From Bacteroidota bacterium (GTDB lineage Bacteria > Bacteroidota > Bacteroidia > Chitinophagales > Chitinophagaceae): a stretch of 64,000 nucleotides of DNA. Position 1 is the first letter of the stretch; every line of letters starts with the position of its first letter. This document shows, piece by piece, positions 45,305 through 56,300 of this stretch. Position numbers and translations under genes: made by a program. Location: positions 37,519 through 101,518 of the forward strand of contig JAFDXF010000038.1 of the NCBI GenBank assembly GCA_018268055.1, in the 5' to 3' direction. The notes beneath the pieces were generated by a model. That model searched no databases, had not been told where the DNA came from, and saw only the letters and a list, made by a program, of their open reading frames with translations.

Positions 45305-45357
45305 AAAAGCGTAAAGTAAACCTTGAATTAAAATTTACTTTACGCTTTTTATTTTTT
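45305..45357 (+). terminator. Terminator after the NO operon
   Basis: AAAAGCGTAAAGTAAA (45305-45320) pairs perfectly with TTTACTTTACGCTTTT (45334-45349), followed by T-rich sequence. Its A-rich 5' flank also lets it end the convergent minus-strand gene that stops at 45378. Confidence 0.9.
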
Positions 45358-45377
45358 AATGAGCAATATCAACTATG

Positions 45378-45809
45378 CTATTGCTGGCCTCCTCGGAAGC
45401 CGCCTCCGCCACCACCGCCCATTGGTCGCTGTGGGCGCATGGAAGGAAGTATTTTATCTTTCCAAATGGCAAACTGCTCATCTGTCAGCATTGCTTTGAT
45501 GATTTCTTCTTCTGCATCAGTAAATTTTTTTCGCTCAGTCATCATTGTTTCTCTCATAGCATCTCTGTCACCATTGCTGTTTTGAAACAACTCTTGCATT
45601 CTTGTATCCTGCATTTTGTATAATACCACTAATGCAGTATCTAATTTTTTAATCTTGCTTTTATCCAATTTAAAAGCACTATCTAATTTTTGTTCAACTC
45701 TGGCAGCCCTTTCTTCAGGGGTAGTACGCTGAAAACCGGCACCCGGCTGAGCCATTGCTGATGCACCGGCCATTGATACAACGAAAAGTGATAATAATAA
45801 CTTTTTCAT
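45378..45809 (-). CDS. Small periplasmic Spy/DUF4890-like protein
   Basis: 143 residues: signal peptide about 1-20 (ends AMAQ), a helical body with RTTPEERAARVEQKLDSAF and an acidic/basic heptad pattern ending LTDEQFAIWKDKILPSM, and a Gly/Arg-rich tail (MGGGGGGGFRGGQQ). The LTPEQ-like helices recall Spy/CpxP chaperone-type proteins. Function unproven. Confidence 0.72.
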   Translation of the reverse strand: MKKLLLSLFVVSMAGASAMAQPGAGFQRTTPEERAARVEQKLDSAFKLDKSKIKKLDTALVVLYKMQDTRMQELFQNSNGDRDAMRETMMTERKKFTDAEEEIIKAMLTDEQFAIWKDKILPSMRPQRPMGGGGGGGFRGGQQ

Positions 45810-45966
45810 ACTTTATTTTTTATTAAATATTAAGAAACTAACCAAATTTAGACGATATCAGCCTGAAAAACGTTCGGGATTTATTAAAATATTTTTAAGT
45901 CCCCCTATTTATTACCTCATTTGCAATAACTCAATTATCTTGCAGCTCCAAAATTTTAATTTTTTT

Positions 45967-46461
45967 ATGGAGTACAGTAAACTCGTTGCCGTTAGTGGCC
46001 TACCCGGATTGTTTGAAGTTTTGAACAGTAAAACCGATGGTGCAATCCTGCGTTCTGTGGAAGACAAGACCACACGTTTTGTTTCCAGTCGTATTCATAA
46101 TTTTTCGCAGCTGGAAAGTATTGAAGTATATACTACCGGAGATAATGTAAATCTTGTTGATATTTTCCATGCAATGGATAAAGCCGGCGGTAGCCTTCCA
46201 AATGAAAAAGATGCAGCAGATATCAAAAAATATTTTGAAAAAGCTTATCCGGAAATGGATTTTGAAAGAGTGTATGCAAGCGATATGAAAAAAATGGTAA
46301 AATGGTTCGACATTCTGAAAAAAAATAATGTTGAAATTAAATTGAGTGAATTGCCGGAAGAAAATCAACCTGAAGAAACTGAAACACCGGTTGTAGCTGA
46401 AGCACCTGCTGTAGAAGAAGCACCTAAGAAAAAAACTACAAGAAAAAAGAAAGCAGAATAA
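45967..46461 (+). CDS. DUF5606-like conserved Bacteroidota protein
   Basis: 164 residues from ATG 45967 (an in-frame upstream start would add nine residues). The N-terminal part (EYSKLVAVSGLPGLFEVLNS, KTTRFVSSRIHNFSQLESIE) and a middle helical part (KYFEKAYPEMDFERVYASDM) match the family I recall as DUF5606. The last 40 residues are Glu/Pro/Ala-rich and end in a basic KKKTTRKKKAE tail, which may bind nucleic acid. Cytoplasmic, function unknown. Confidence 0.75.
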   Translation: MEYSKLVAVSGLPGLFEVLNSKTDGAILRSVEDKTTRFVSSRIHNFSQLESIEVYTTGDNVNLVDIFHAMDKAGGSLPNEKDAADIKKYFEKAYPEMDFERVYASDMKKMVKWFDILKKNNVEIKLSELPEENQPEETETPVVAEAPAVEEAPKKKTTRKKKAE

Positions 46462-46479
46462 ATAAAAAATACTGTAAGG

Positions 46480-46519
46480 GCTACAATACACAAGGAAACT
46501 TGATGTTGTAGCTTTTTTT
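46480..46519 (+). terminator. Rho-independent terminator
   Basis: GCTACAA (46480-46486) with TTGTAGC (46506-46512), then seven T. A second small hairpin, CAAG-GAAA-CTTG, sits in the loop (46491-46502). Confidence 0.82.
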
Positions 46520-46548
46520 ATGAACCAACGATTCAAATAATAAATAGC

Positions 46549-48267
46549 ATGAATTATACAGCAGACATAAAGAAAATACCTCACCACTTTTTGCCATACG
46601 ATTTCACTATCAAAACATGGAATGAGCTAGAACCTTATTTTATAGAATTAGATACAAGAGAAATCGATTCGATTACGTCACTAGAAAAATGGCTGAAAGA
46701 TGTAAGCGAATTAGATGCTGCCATAAGTGAAGATGTTTGTTGGCGGCAAATAAAAATGACTTGTGATACAGAAAATAAAATGCTGGAGGAATCTTTCAAC
46801 TATTTCATGATGGAAATTCAGCCAAAGATTCAGTCCTATTCTGACAAGCTCAATAAAAAACTAATCAACAATTCATTCGCAAAGGAATTGGATCACAAAA
46901 AATATTTTACTTATATAAGGAATATAAAGAAAAACATTGAATTATTTAACGAAGAAAGTATTCCTATCATTGCAGAGCTAAACGTATTACAACAACACTT
47001 TGGAGGCATTGCCGGTAAAATGTCAGTGGAAGTAAATGGTAAAGAATATACGCTTCAGCAAGCCGCAAAATTTTTAGAAGATCCAGACAGAAGTGTACGA
47101 GAAGAAGTTTATCATAAAATAAATAATAGAAGACTACAGGATAAAGAAGCGTTGAATAAACTATTTAGTTCATTGATTCAAAAAAGAAAACAGATTGCAG
47201 CAAATGCAGGCTTCAAAAGTTATACAGATTTTCGTTTTAAAGAGTTAGGCCGATTTGATTACACACCACAAGATTGCTTTCAATTTCATGAAGCAGTGAA
47301 ACTGCATGTGTTGCCACTCGTGAATGAACTATATGAAGCCAAAAAGAAAAAATTGGGTGTGGATACGCTACGCCCTTGGGATATTGATGCGGAGCCTGCA
47401 GGTATTCAACCATTGCATCCTTTCAAAACAGCAGATGAACTGATTGATAAATCAATTGCTTGCTTTGATAAACTCAATCCATTCTTTGGAGATTGCTTGC
47501 GCAAGATGAAAGATTTAAAACATTTAGATTTAGAAAGCAGAAAAGGAAAAGCTCCGGGTGGATATAATTGTCCATTGGCAGAGAGTGGCGCACCATTTAT
47601 ATTTATGAATGCGGCAGGTCAATTGGATGATGTAACCACAATGGTGCACGAAGGCGGACACGCCATTCATTCTTTTTTGGCACACCCTCTTCCACTCAAC
47701 GGGTTTAAGGATTATCCAATGGAAATTGCAGAAGTAGCCAGTATGAGTATGGAATTGTTGTCAATGGATTATTGGGACGTATTTTTTAAAGATGCGGATG
47801 AATTGCGTAGAGCTAAAGAACAGCAATTGGAAAGAGTGATTACCATTTTCCCATGGATAGCAACGATTGATAAATTTCAGCATTGGATCTATGCCAATCC
47901 GGATCATACCGAAAATGAAAGAGCGGAAAAATGGCTTGAAATTTATACAGAATTTTTATCTCCAGTTATTGATTTTACCGGATTGAACGAATACCGTCAT
48001 TATGCGTGGCAACGTCAATTGCATTTGTATGAAGTGCCTTTTTATTATATTGAATATGGTATTGCACAATTAGGTGCTATTGGTGTGTGGCAGCAGTACA
48101 AAAAGAATCCTGAAACAGCTTTGAACAATTATATCAATGCACTTTCACTGGGTGGCACAGCTACCTTGCCCGAATTATACAAAGCAGCAGGGCTTGAATT
48201 CAATTTTTCGGCTGAATACATCAGTAAACTTATAGAATTTGTAAAAACTGAAGCCATATCTATTTAA
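46549..48267 (+). CDS. pepF: Oligoendopeptidase F, M3 family metallopeptidase
   Basis: 572 residues. Zinc motif HEGGH (His367, Glu368, His371) in TMVHEGGHAIHSFLAHPLP, with the downstream Glu in EIAEVASMSMELLS. The N-terminal helical lid region (about 100-200, ending LEDPDRSVREEVYHKINN) is typical of PepF. Cytoplasmic (no signal peptide); it trims oligopeptides. Flanked by terminators, so monocistronic. Confidence 0.94.
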   Translation: MNYTADIKKIPHHFLPYDFTIKTWNELEPYFIELDTREIDSITSLEKWLKDVSELDAAISEDVCWRQIKMTCDTENKMLEESFNYFMMEIQPKIQSYSDKLNKKLINNSFAKELDHKKYFTYIRNIKKNIELFNEESIPIIAELNVLQQHFGGIAGKMSVEVNGKEYTLQQAAKFLEDPDRSVREEVYHKINNRRLQDKEALNKLFSSLIQKRKQIAANAGFKSYTDFRFKELGRFDYTPQDCFQFHEAVKLHVLPLVNELYEAKKKKLGVDTLRPWDIDAEPAGIQPLHPFKTADELIDKSIACFDKLNPFFGDCLRKMKDLKHLDLESRKGKAPGGYNCPLAESGAPFIFMNAAGQLDDVTTMVHEGGHAIHSFLAHPLPLNGFKDYPMEIAEVASMSMELLSMDYWDVFFKDADELRRAKEQQLERVITIFPWIATIDKFQHWIYANPDHTENERAEKWLEIYTEFLSPVIDFTGLNEYRHYAWQRQLHLYEVPFYYIEYGIAQLGAIGVWQQYKKNPETALNNYINALSLGGTATLPELYKAAGLEFNFSAEYISKLIEFVKTEAISI

Positions 48268-48274
48268 GAGATAC

Positions 48275-48302
48275 AAAAAATACCATAAAAGTGGTATTTT
48301 TT
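48275..48302 (+). terminator. Terminator after pepF (first)
   Basis: AAAAAATACCA with TGGTATTTTTT around a short loop, T-tract to 48302, starting 8 bp after the stop. Confidence 0.75.
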
Positions 48303-48338
48303 AAATCGTCAGAACGCTTAGTTTCACATCTGATTTTT

Positions 48339-48363
48339 AAAAGCACCATTGGTGCTTTTTTTA
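48339..48363 (+). terminator. Terminator after pepF (second)
   Basis: AAAAGCACC-ATT-GGTGCTTTT with further T. It is symmetric enough to work on both strands. Confidence 0.75.
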
Positions 48364-48516
48364 AATAGTTTATGATCAGAGAGCCTTAACCATAGCCTTG
48401 CTGTTTCTACAGTAGGGCTCATTTTTCTATGACTATTCAGTCAATTAATTTCTTATTGCCTACCACTCAATATTTGATTTAATTTAGTGAAAAGCACTAA
48501 TACCGATTCCCCCTGC

Positions 48517-48558
48517 CTGTTACCCACTCATCCATTTCTGTTATCTACTCATTTATCC
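48517..48558 (+). repeat. Tandem 21-bp imperfect direct repeat, possible LytTR site
   Basis: Two adjacent 21-bp units, both starting CTGTTA and sharing ACTCAT (15 of 21 identical). LytTR regulators bind pairs of GTT-containing 9-bp direct repeats spaced about 21-22 bp, and a LytTR regulator is encoded at 56339. Assignment is inference. Confidence 0.4.
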
Positions 48559-48660
48559 GGCAGACAATGAATTTCTTATTGCATTTTTAAGAGTAAAAAG
48601 TTTTTTAGCCTTGCTTCATTCTTGCTTAGCTCAAAAACAGATTAATCAAAACCTTCAAAA

Positions 48661-49449
48661 ATGAAATTCATAATCACCGTAATTTTTTTCTGCTCTGTAA
48701 TGTGCACTAAATTATCTGCTCAGTACAACTATCCAATTAGCAGAACCGTTGACAGCAGCGACACTTACTTTGGCCATACTTACAAAGATCCTTACCGCTG
48801 GATGGAAAATTATAAAGACAGCGAAATGGTCAACTGGTTTCAACAACAAAACCGGTTTACCGATTCTGTTTTTACCGGGTTGAATGGCGTGGATAGCCTT
48901 CTTTCCAGCCTCAACCGATACATGAACTCACCCACCTGGGGCAGAAACGCATGGTTCGCAACCACTACAGGAATTTTTTATACTAAAACAAAACGAGGCC
49001 AGTTAGATGCACCCGTATATTTCAAGAGCAGAAAAGATACTGCCGAACAATTATTGCTTAATACATGGACTATCCAACCGGGTATGCGCTATCAGCTTTC
49101 TGCCATTACTGCTTCACCGGATGAAAAATATTTATTGGTAGCATTTGACAAAAACGGCGAAGAATATCCCTTTATCAAAATCATGAATCTGGCTACCCGT
49201 AAATGGCTGCAGGACAGCATCCCGCATTGCTGGCCCAATACCATCAACTGGACTGCGGATAGCAAAGGATTTATCTATGGCTACAACCTGTTGGAAGACC
49301 GCACCAAGCCTGATGCCAGCAATTATGATGTGGTAAAATATCATTCGCTAAATACAAGCACTGCAAAAGATGTAACGGTGATGGATAACAAACTTCGCAA
49401 CCGTGCCGAGAAAAAATCAGCAACAGTTATTATGCTAATTTTCATATAG
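48661..49449 (+). pseudogene. Prolyl oligopeptidase copy 1, N-terminal part (frameshifted)
   Basis: 5' part of an S9A prolyl oligopeptidase with signal peptide MKFIITVIFFCSVMCTKLSA and propeller start (VDSSDTYFGHTYKDPYRWME). The frame breaks at an A6 run (49411-49416): adding one A restores EKKISNSYYANFHIDNSKRR, which aligns with EKKISNAFNAWIYTNNGSKR of copy 2, and the frame then runs on to 50867. As read, translation ends at 49449 after 262 residues, before the catalytic domain. The break is either a real mutation, a slippage site or a sequencing error. Confidence 0.85.
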
Positions 49450-50867
49450 ACAATAGTAAGCGAAGGATTTATTTAGAACCAAACCAGGGTTTTGAATTTG
49501 ACTACAACAATTCCTATTACTGCAACAGCAATGAATTGCTGAACCCCAATAAAAAATGGAATCTCTTGTATAGCAAAAAAGATTCGGTATTTGGCAGTAC
49601 CGTTAAAGAGTCAGAGAAGGGCTATTATTTTATTTCTGCCAAAGGAAATGGATTTAAAAGCTTGCGATTTACCTCGTTTGCAAAACCTGATTTTGCAAAT
49701 GCGAAAATTCTGTTGCCCGAAGACAATATCTGGCAAATAGAAGGAATAGATGAAACGCTCAATTACCTGATTGTAAATTATTCCAAATATGGTTTTTTGA
49801 ATAAGACGGTTATCATCAATAAGAATACCAATAAGCCGGTAAATATTTCTGCACTCGCAGCTTACGACCGTTTTGCTATTGGTTCACTCGGCAAAAAAAC
49901 GGATGAATGTTTTTTTTATAAAAGACCGGTTAACAGGCCGGGCTATGTGTACCTATTTGATATAGCAAACAACAAGTTGATGGATGACCCGTTTTGGGCG
50001 CCACAAAACCAAACTATATTTCCCGGTTCCGATGATATCATTACCGAATTGATAGAAGTACCTTCTTATGATGGTACACAGGTGCCAATGAGCATTATGC
50101 GCAATAAGAACACGCCACTAAACGGCGATAATGTTTGCATCTTATATGGTTATGGCGCTTATGGTATCACTATAAAAGACAATAGTTACAATGAATATTC
50201 GCCTATCAACAATGCACTCGTACAAAAGGGTTTGATACTGGCTCATGCATACATCCGTGGCGGTGGTGAAAAGGGTGAACAATGGCACAAAGCAGGCATG
50301 AAAGAAAATAAACCCAACACCTGGAAAGATTTTATTGCCTGTGCAGAATACCTTACTAAAAATGGCTATACCAATCCGGCACGGTTAGGCTGCGAAGGCG
50401 GAAGCGCCGGTGGTATTTTAATTGGAAGAACGGTAGAAGAAAGGCCTGATTTGTTTGCCGCAGCGGTGAACAAGGTAGGCGCTGTAAATCAAATACGAGG
50501 CAAAGCCTGGGCGAATATGATTGGTAATTATGGCGAATATGGAAATCCTGAAATTGAAAGTGAAATGAAAGGATTGATAGAGATGGATGCCGTGATACAT
50601 GTGAAGCCACAAACAAAATATCCTGCCATGTACATTACCACCGGTATAAATGATACAAGAGTAGCGCCGTGGATGCCGGCAAAATTAGCCGCATCATTTC
50701 AGGCGGCCAGCACATCGGGCAAGCCGATATTACTTTATTCAGAATTTGAAGGCGGGCATTTTGGTTATGCCAATGCAGATAATTATTTGGATTTATTTAA
50801 AAAAGGTTTACGACCGCTCTTCTTTCTTCTGTGGCAATGCGGGCATAGTGAGTTTCAGAAGAAATAA
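49418..50867 (+). pseudogene. Prolyl oligopeptidase copy 1, C-terminal part
   Basis: Continuation of copy 1 in the shifted frame. It holds the rest of the propeller (KSLRFTSFAKPDFANAKILL) and the complete hydrolase domain: GYGAYG, GGGEKGEQWHKAGMKENKPN, nucleophile Ser in EGGSAGGILIG, Asp in TGINDTRV and His in FEGGHFG. A TTG-initiated 443-residue frame exists from 49536, but a start there would leave half a propeller. The catalytic residues are intact, so the disruption is recent or artificial. Confidence 0.85.
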
Positions 50868-50904
50868 GACATTAAAAAAAATCTTAATAATAATTACAAC
50901 TCAA

Positions 50905-53100
50905 ATGAAATACGCAATCACCATTATTTTTTTCTGTGTTGTAATGTGCACTAAATCATCTGCACAATTCAACTATCCGTTTACAAAAACCGTTGACAGC
51001 AGTGATACCTATTTTGGTGTCACTTACAAAGACCCTTACCGTTGGTTAGAAAATTTAAAAGACTCATCTGTACTCAACTGGTTCAAAGAACAAAAAGAAT
51101 TTGCTGATAAAACAATGGAAAATATTGATGGCGTAGATAGCCTGCTCGGCCAGTTAAAGAACTATTTAGATGCAAAAACATGGAACCGTGAGCCTTATTT
51201 CGCAACAACTTCTTTACGATATTACATCAAACAGGAAAGGGGGAAACGATCCCAGAGTTTTTATTACAAATCTGTAAACGATACAACAGAGCATTTAATT
51301 TTTGATTCGTGGGAAATTAACCCGGGTATGCGCTACTCAATTTCTGCAATAGATTTTTCGCCAAATGAAAAATATTTATTTGCAGCATTTGATAAAAATG
51401 GTGAAGAATATCCTTTCATAAAAATATATGACGTTACAAATAAAAAATGGCTGCAAGACAGCATTCCGCACTGCTGGTCAGGTAGCATAAGCTGGTCAAG
51501 TGACAGCAAAGGTTTTCTTTATGGCTACAACACCGGCGACCGCAATGCACCTAATGCCACGGAAAATAATGTGATGAAATACCATGCACTTTTTACAGAC
51601 TACATGGCAGATAAAACTATTATGAATGAAAAAATCAGAAACACCATTGAAAAGAAGATTAGCAATGCGTTTAATGCCTGGATTTATACAAATAATGGCT
51701 CAAAAAGAATTTACTGCATTCCCAATGCAGGCTTCGGATTAGATAAAAATGCTTACTACATCAATAATACCGAATTATTAAAACCAATCAAACAATGGAA
51801 AAAATTGTATTCCAAAACGGATTCGGTTTATAGCTTTAAAGAGACTTCCGATGGCTATTATTTTATTTCTGCAAAAGGCAATGGCTTTAAAAGCCTTCGT
51901 TATACCTCTTATAATAATCCTGATTTTGCCCGTGCCAAAATTATTTTTCCTGAAGATAGTCTCTGGCAATTAGAATATATGGATGAAACAAAATCGTACA
52001 TAATCGTTGCTTTTTCCAAATATGGCTTTCTCAACAAAGCAGTTTTTATTGATAAAAAAACAGGTAAGGAAGTTAACGTATCGTCTCTAAATAATTTTGA
52101 CAGGTTTAGTATTTGGACAATGGGTACAAAAACGGATGAATGTGTTTTATACAGCGAGCCTGTAAACAAACCTAAGAATGGTTATCTTCTCAATATTGCA
52201 GATAACAAGTTAAGCAATGATGATTTTTGGGCATATCATGGCCAAACAATAATAGAAGGCAGTGATGATATTGTATCCGAATTAATTGAAGTGCCTTCAT
52301 ACGATGGCACATTGGTACCAATGAGTATTATGAGAAATAAAAATACCAAGCTGGATGGAAATAATGTATGTATATTATATGGATATGGCGCTTACGGAAC
52401 TATTACAAGAGAAAATTTTTTCAATGAATTTTGGCCCCCTAATAACCTGCTGATTCAGCATGGCGTTATACTGGTTCATGCATACATACGTGGCGGCGGC
52501 GAAAAGGGCGAAGCATGGCACCTGGCGGGTATGAAGGAAAACAAACCCAATAGCTGGAAAGATTTTATTGCCTGTGCGGAATACCTGATTAAAAATAAAT
52601 ACACGCAATCATCAAACCTTAGTTGCTTTGGTGGAAGTGCAGGCGGCACATTAATTGGCAGGGCAATTACCGAACGCCCCGAACTGTTTGCTGCAGCCGC
52701 TATTCAGTCCGGTACTTTAAACCTGATAAGAAGTAAAGCCTGGCACAATCTAATAAGCAACTACCCCGAATTTGGTAATCCGGAAATTCCCTCTGAAATG
52801 AAAGGGGTGATAGAAATGGATGCGGTAATTCATGTGAAGCCCGATACAAAATATCCCGCTGTGTATCTTACCAACGGCCTTAACGATTCAAGAGTACCAT
52901 CATGGATGTCGGGTAAAATGGCTGCTACATTGCAAGCCAACAGCACATCAGGCAAACCTGTTTTGCTCTTTACCAATTTTGAAGGCGGACATAATATAGA
53001 TGACAATGCTGCTTCTATATTAGACATTTATAAAAACTTTTTAAAGCACTTGTTCTTTTTATTATGGCAAAGCGGGCATAAAGATTTTCAAATGAAATAA
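50905..53100 (+). CDS. Prolyl oligopeptidase, S9A family (copy 2)
   Basis: 731 residues from ATG 50905 (the open frame extends upstream into copy 1 but the signal peptide MKYAITIIFFCVVMCTKSSA starts here). Seven-bladed propeller (about 70-440) and alpha/beta hydrolase domain with Ser578 (FGGSAGGTLIG), Asp in NGLNDSRV and His in FEGGHN. It cleaves short peptides after proline, likely in the periplasm. It lies 37 bp after copy 1 and is its diverged tandem duplicate; it is intact. Confidence 0.95.
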   Translation: MKYAITIIFFCVVMCTKSSAQFNYPFTKTVDSSDTYFGVTYKDPYRWLENLKDSSVLNWFKEQKEFADKTMENIDGVDSLLGQLKNYLDAKTWNREPYFATTSLRYYIKQERGKRSQSFYYKSVNDTTEHLIFDSWEINPGMRYSISAIDFSPNEKYLFAAFDKNGEEYPFIKIYDVTNKKWLQDSIPHCWSGSISWSSDSKGFLYGYNTGDRNAPNATENNVMKYHALFTDYMADKTIMNEKIRNTIEKKISNAFNAWIYTNNGSKRIYCIPNAGFGLDKNAYYINNTELLKPIKQWKKLYSKTDSVYSFKETSDGYYFISAKGNGFKSLRYTSYNNPDFARAKIIFPEDSLWQLEYMDETKSYIIVAFSKYGFLNKAVFIDKKTGKEVNVSSLNNFDRFSIWTMGTKTDECVLYSEPVNKPKNGYLLNIADNKLSNDDFWAYHGQTIIEGSDDIVSELIEVPSYDGTLVPMSIMRNKNTKLDGNNVCILYGYGAYGTITRENFFNEFWPPNNLLIQHGVILVHAYIRGGGEKGEAWHLAGMKENKPNSWKDFIACAEYLIKNKYTQSSNLSCFGGSAGGTLIGRAITERPELFAAAAIQSGTLNLIRSKAWHNLISNYPEFGNPEIPSEMKGVIEMDAVIHVKPDTKYPAVYLTNGLNDSRVPSWMSGKMAATLQANSTSGKPVLLFTNFEGGHNIDDNAASILDIYKNFLKHLFFLLWQSGHKDFQMK

Positions 53101-53142
53101 AGGAATTAACTACAAAAAAATATTTTCATGAAACAGTTGAAC

Positions 53143-53181
53143 ACAGCAAATGTAAAAACGAGTTATTTGTTCATTTGCTGT
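53143..53181 (+). repeat. 10-bp perfect hairpin between peptidase and kinase genes
   Basis: ACAGCAAATG (53143-53152) and CATTTGCTGT (53172-53181). It could be a weak terminator or processing site; no T-run follows directly. Confidence 0.55.
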
Positions 53182-53301
53182 TGAATAAAATTTCTTTGCA
53201 AAAACAGGCAGCATTACATGCCGATTTTTATTCATGGATAAATTTAAACTGCTGTAATAAAAGATGGAATATCTGTCATAATTTTAATAAAATGATTGCA
53301 A

Positions 53302-56300
53302 ATGCTGAGGCGATTTCGCTTTATTTTACCGGTGCTTTTTTTCATGTTACCTTTCTGGGTGTGCGCACAATCATTCCCCGACTTAAAACTTTTTCCTGTA
53401 CATACCGGTTCATCATCGCCCGCAAAAAATATCAGTGATATTGCAATAGACCAACAAGGATTGATGTGGTTCAGTACAGAAGCCGGTGAGCTGCTGCGAT
53501 ACGATGGAAATTATACTAAAGTGGTTATTTCGCCTGACCAGTCAAACGCATCATTGCATGAATTGAGTATTGACAATAAAAATCAAATTTATATTTCATC
53601 AGCAGACGGTTTAATTTGTTATAATCCATTAAACGATAAACTAAAACGATACCGACATATTGAAAATGACAACAGAAGCCTTGCTGATGATGACAAACCT
53701 AACCCGTTTGTAGATAGTAAACAAAGGGTTTGGGTTACTTCTACCAGGGGATTGCAACAGCTTGATGCATTGACCGGGCAGTTTGTTTCGTATCATACAC
53801 CGGATATTCCTGCTACATTTCCGCAAAAGGAATTTAACCACTTAGAAAAAATAACTGAAGACCGGCAAGGCAATTTATGGATTGCAAGCGCTTATGGTTT
53901 GTACAAAATTGATACCGTTGAAAAAAAATTGGTACCGTATTATTTCCCACACTATATATGGATTACCGGTATTTTCATTGATTCGCAACAACAATTTTGG
54001 CTAACGACCTGGGGCGCAGGCATGATAAAATTTGATCCTGAGTCAGGCAAGTTTTCTGATCTTCATTCGCCTGAAAATTTAAATAAAATATTTTACGGAC
54101 CATGCGAATATGTGGACATCAATCAAAAGAAGTGGCTGTGTTTTTCCGATTATGAATCACTCATTTTAATGGATCCAGTGACAGAAAAAATCAAACGGTA
54201 TTTTGTAGGAACCAGAATCAATAATTTGTATAAAGATAAAAGCAATCGCTTGTGGATGGCTACAACCGAAGGGTTATTTATTATAGACAACGTACAGCAA
54301 CAGATCATATCTTATCCGCTGCATCAACAGGCAAATTTAGCAGCGGGTGAGTTTGGATTTCCAAAGTTTTGGTTTGATGCAGGTAACGAAATTTGGCTTA
54401 CCGGCTATTTTGCAAAAGGCTTGTACCGGTTCACAAAGAATTTCAAATTTATTTCACATATTAAATCAATTCCGCCCAGTTCAAACAGTTATTTGTCTTC
54501 CATTATATCTGCCATTGTAAAAGATAAAAATCAAAATATTTGGTATTGTACAGATAGTGGCTTGGTAAAACAAACAGGCCATTCATTTCATGTGTTAATA
54601 CCGCCATATCGTTTCAATAAAGAAAAAGGAACAAGTTTTAAAAATATTTTACAACGTCCCGATGGTAAATGGTGGATCCGGTCTTACTGGGATGGAATGA
54701 GCCTCTTTGATCCGGCGAAAGAAACATTTATAAAATATGAGATGCCCAAAGAGGTTACTGTAGTTACTGCATCTGCATTAGATAAATCAGGAAAGCTTTG
54801 GGTAGGAACCGATAAGGGATTATATCTTTTAAATGATGAAAACAAAACCTTTTTATCCTATCCAATGCACTATCCAAATGGAAGTAGTGATAGATTATGG
54901 AATCAAATATTTGATTTGTTGCCGGATAATAACAACAGGATATGGCTGGCCACGCAAATAGGTATTGCCGTATTTGATGCAGCGAAAAAACAATTTGACT
55001 TTCTAAATGAACATAGTGGAATAGGCTATAGTCCAACCTTTCGGCTGCTTCAGGATGATGATTATTTTATTTGGGCTATAGCTCAGGGAAAATTAATAGC
55101 AATTAATTCTGAAAACCGGAATGTGCAATCATTCGGAAATGAAACAGGATTGCCTGCCGGTTTTGATGATTATGGTTTATTCCACAAAACAATGGATGGA
55201 AATATCTGGCTTGCTTATACCGGCGGCCTTATCAGTTTTAACCCTAAGAAGTTGCTTGCCGGTAACATGGAAAACGGGAAAATTATTATAACGGATGTAT
55301 ATGAAGATGGTGTAAGAATGATGTATCATAACGACACCACCATTGAGGTAAATAAAAATGCTACCCAGATTCGTATCCGATTTGCTTATAACAATTACAG
55401 TATTTCAGAAAAAAATATCTTGTACTACAAAATAAGCCAGCAAGGGTTAAACACAAATTGGCAAAAGAGCAATGGCGAAATAAGCTTAGTGAATCTTGCG
55501 CCCGGAACTTATACACTTCAACTGAAAGGGGAAAATCCTGCTCTAAACCAAATGCCGGCTATTGCTTCATTTACTATTGTCATACCGCCTAAGTGGTATC
55601 AAACTATATTGTTCAAAACATTGTTGCTGTTAGTCGCATTGATCATTGTCTATTTTTTAAGCAGGTGGCGTATCAGGAATATTAAATCCAAAGCAGCATT
55701 ACAGCAAAAAATTGCAGAGTCAGAAATGGCAGCGCTGAAAGCACAGATGAACCCGCACTTTATGTTTAACTGTATCAACAGTATTGATTCATTCATTTAC
55801 AGCAATGACAAATACAATGCAACACTATATCTAAACAAGTTTGCCAAACTGCTGCGAAATATTTTAGACCACAGCAAAGAAAACACCGTACTCTTATCAA
55901 ATGACATTGAAACCCTGAAACTGTATATTGAATTGGAAGAACTGCGGCATGAAGGAAAATTTAAAACGCATTTTAATATTGAGAAAGAATTGGAAAATAC
56001 ACAGATAATAGTACCACCACTGATTATTCAACCCTTTGTAGAAAATGCGATTCTTCACGGGTTGAGAAACAAAAATAGCAATGACGGAATATTGGACATT
56101 TCAATACAGAAATCAGGCAGCAGCATTGAATACATAATCACCGACAATGGAATTGGTCGTACCGCTTCTGCCATGCTCAACAAAAATAAACCTTCTTCTC
56201 ATGGAATGAACATCAGCTTTGACAGAATACGTCTGTTCAACCAGGAAGAAAATCCTTCTGTAATAATAAAAGACAGAATAGAAGGTGATAGCCAATCCGG

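Larger units (their letters stand above)
48268..48660. other. Intergenic region upstream of the peptidase/kinase locus
   Basis: 393 bp without a gene. It holds two terminator hairpins after pepF (48275-48302 and 48339-48363) and a tandem 21-bp imperfect repeat (48517-48558) 100 bp before the first peptidase gene. I saw no RNA gene or ORF. Confidence 0.6.

Noticed and set aside
46000..46587. 195-codon minus-strand frame opposite the DUF5606-like gene
   Set aside because: Composition (Phe/Ile/Cys-rich) is that of an antisense shadow and it spans a terminator.
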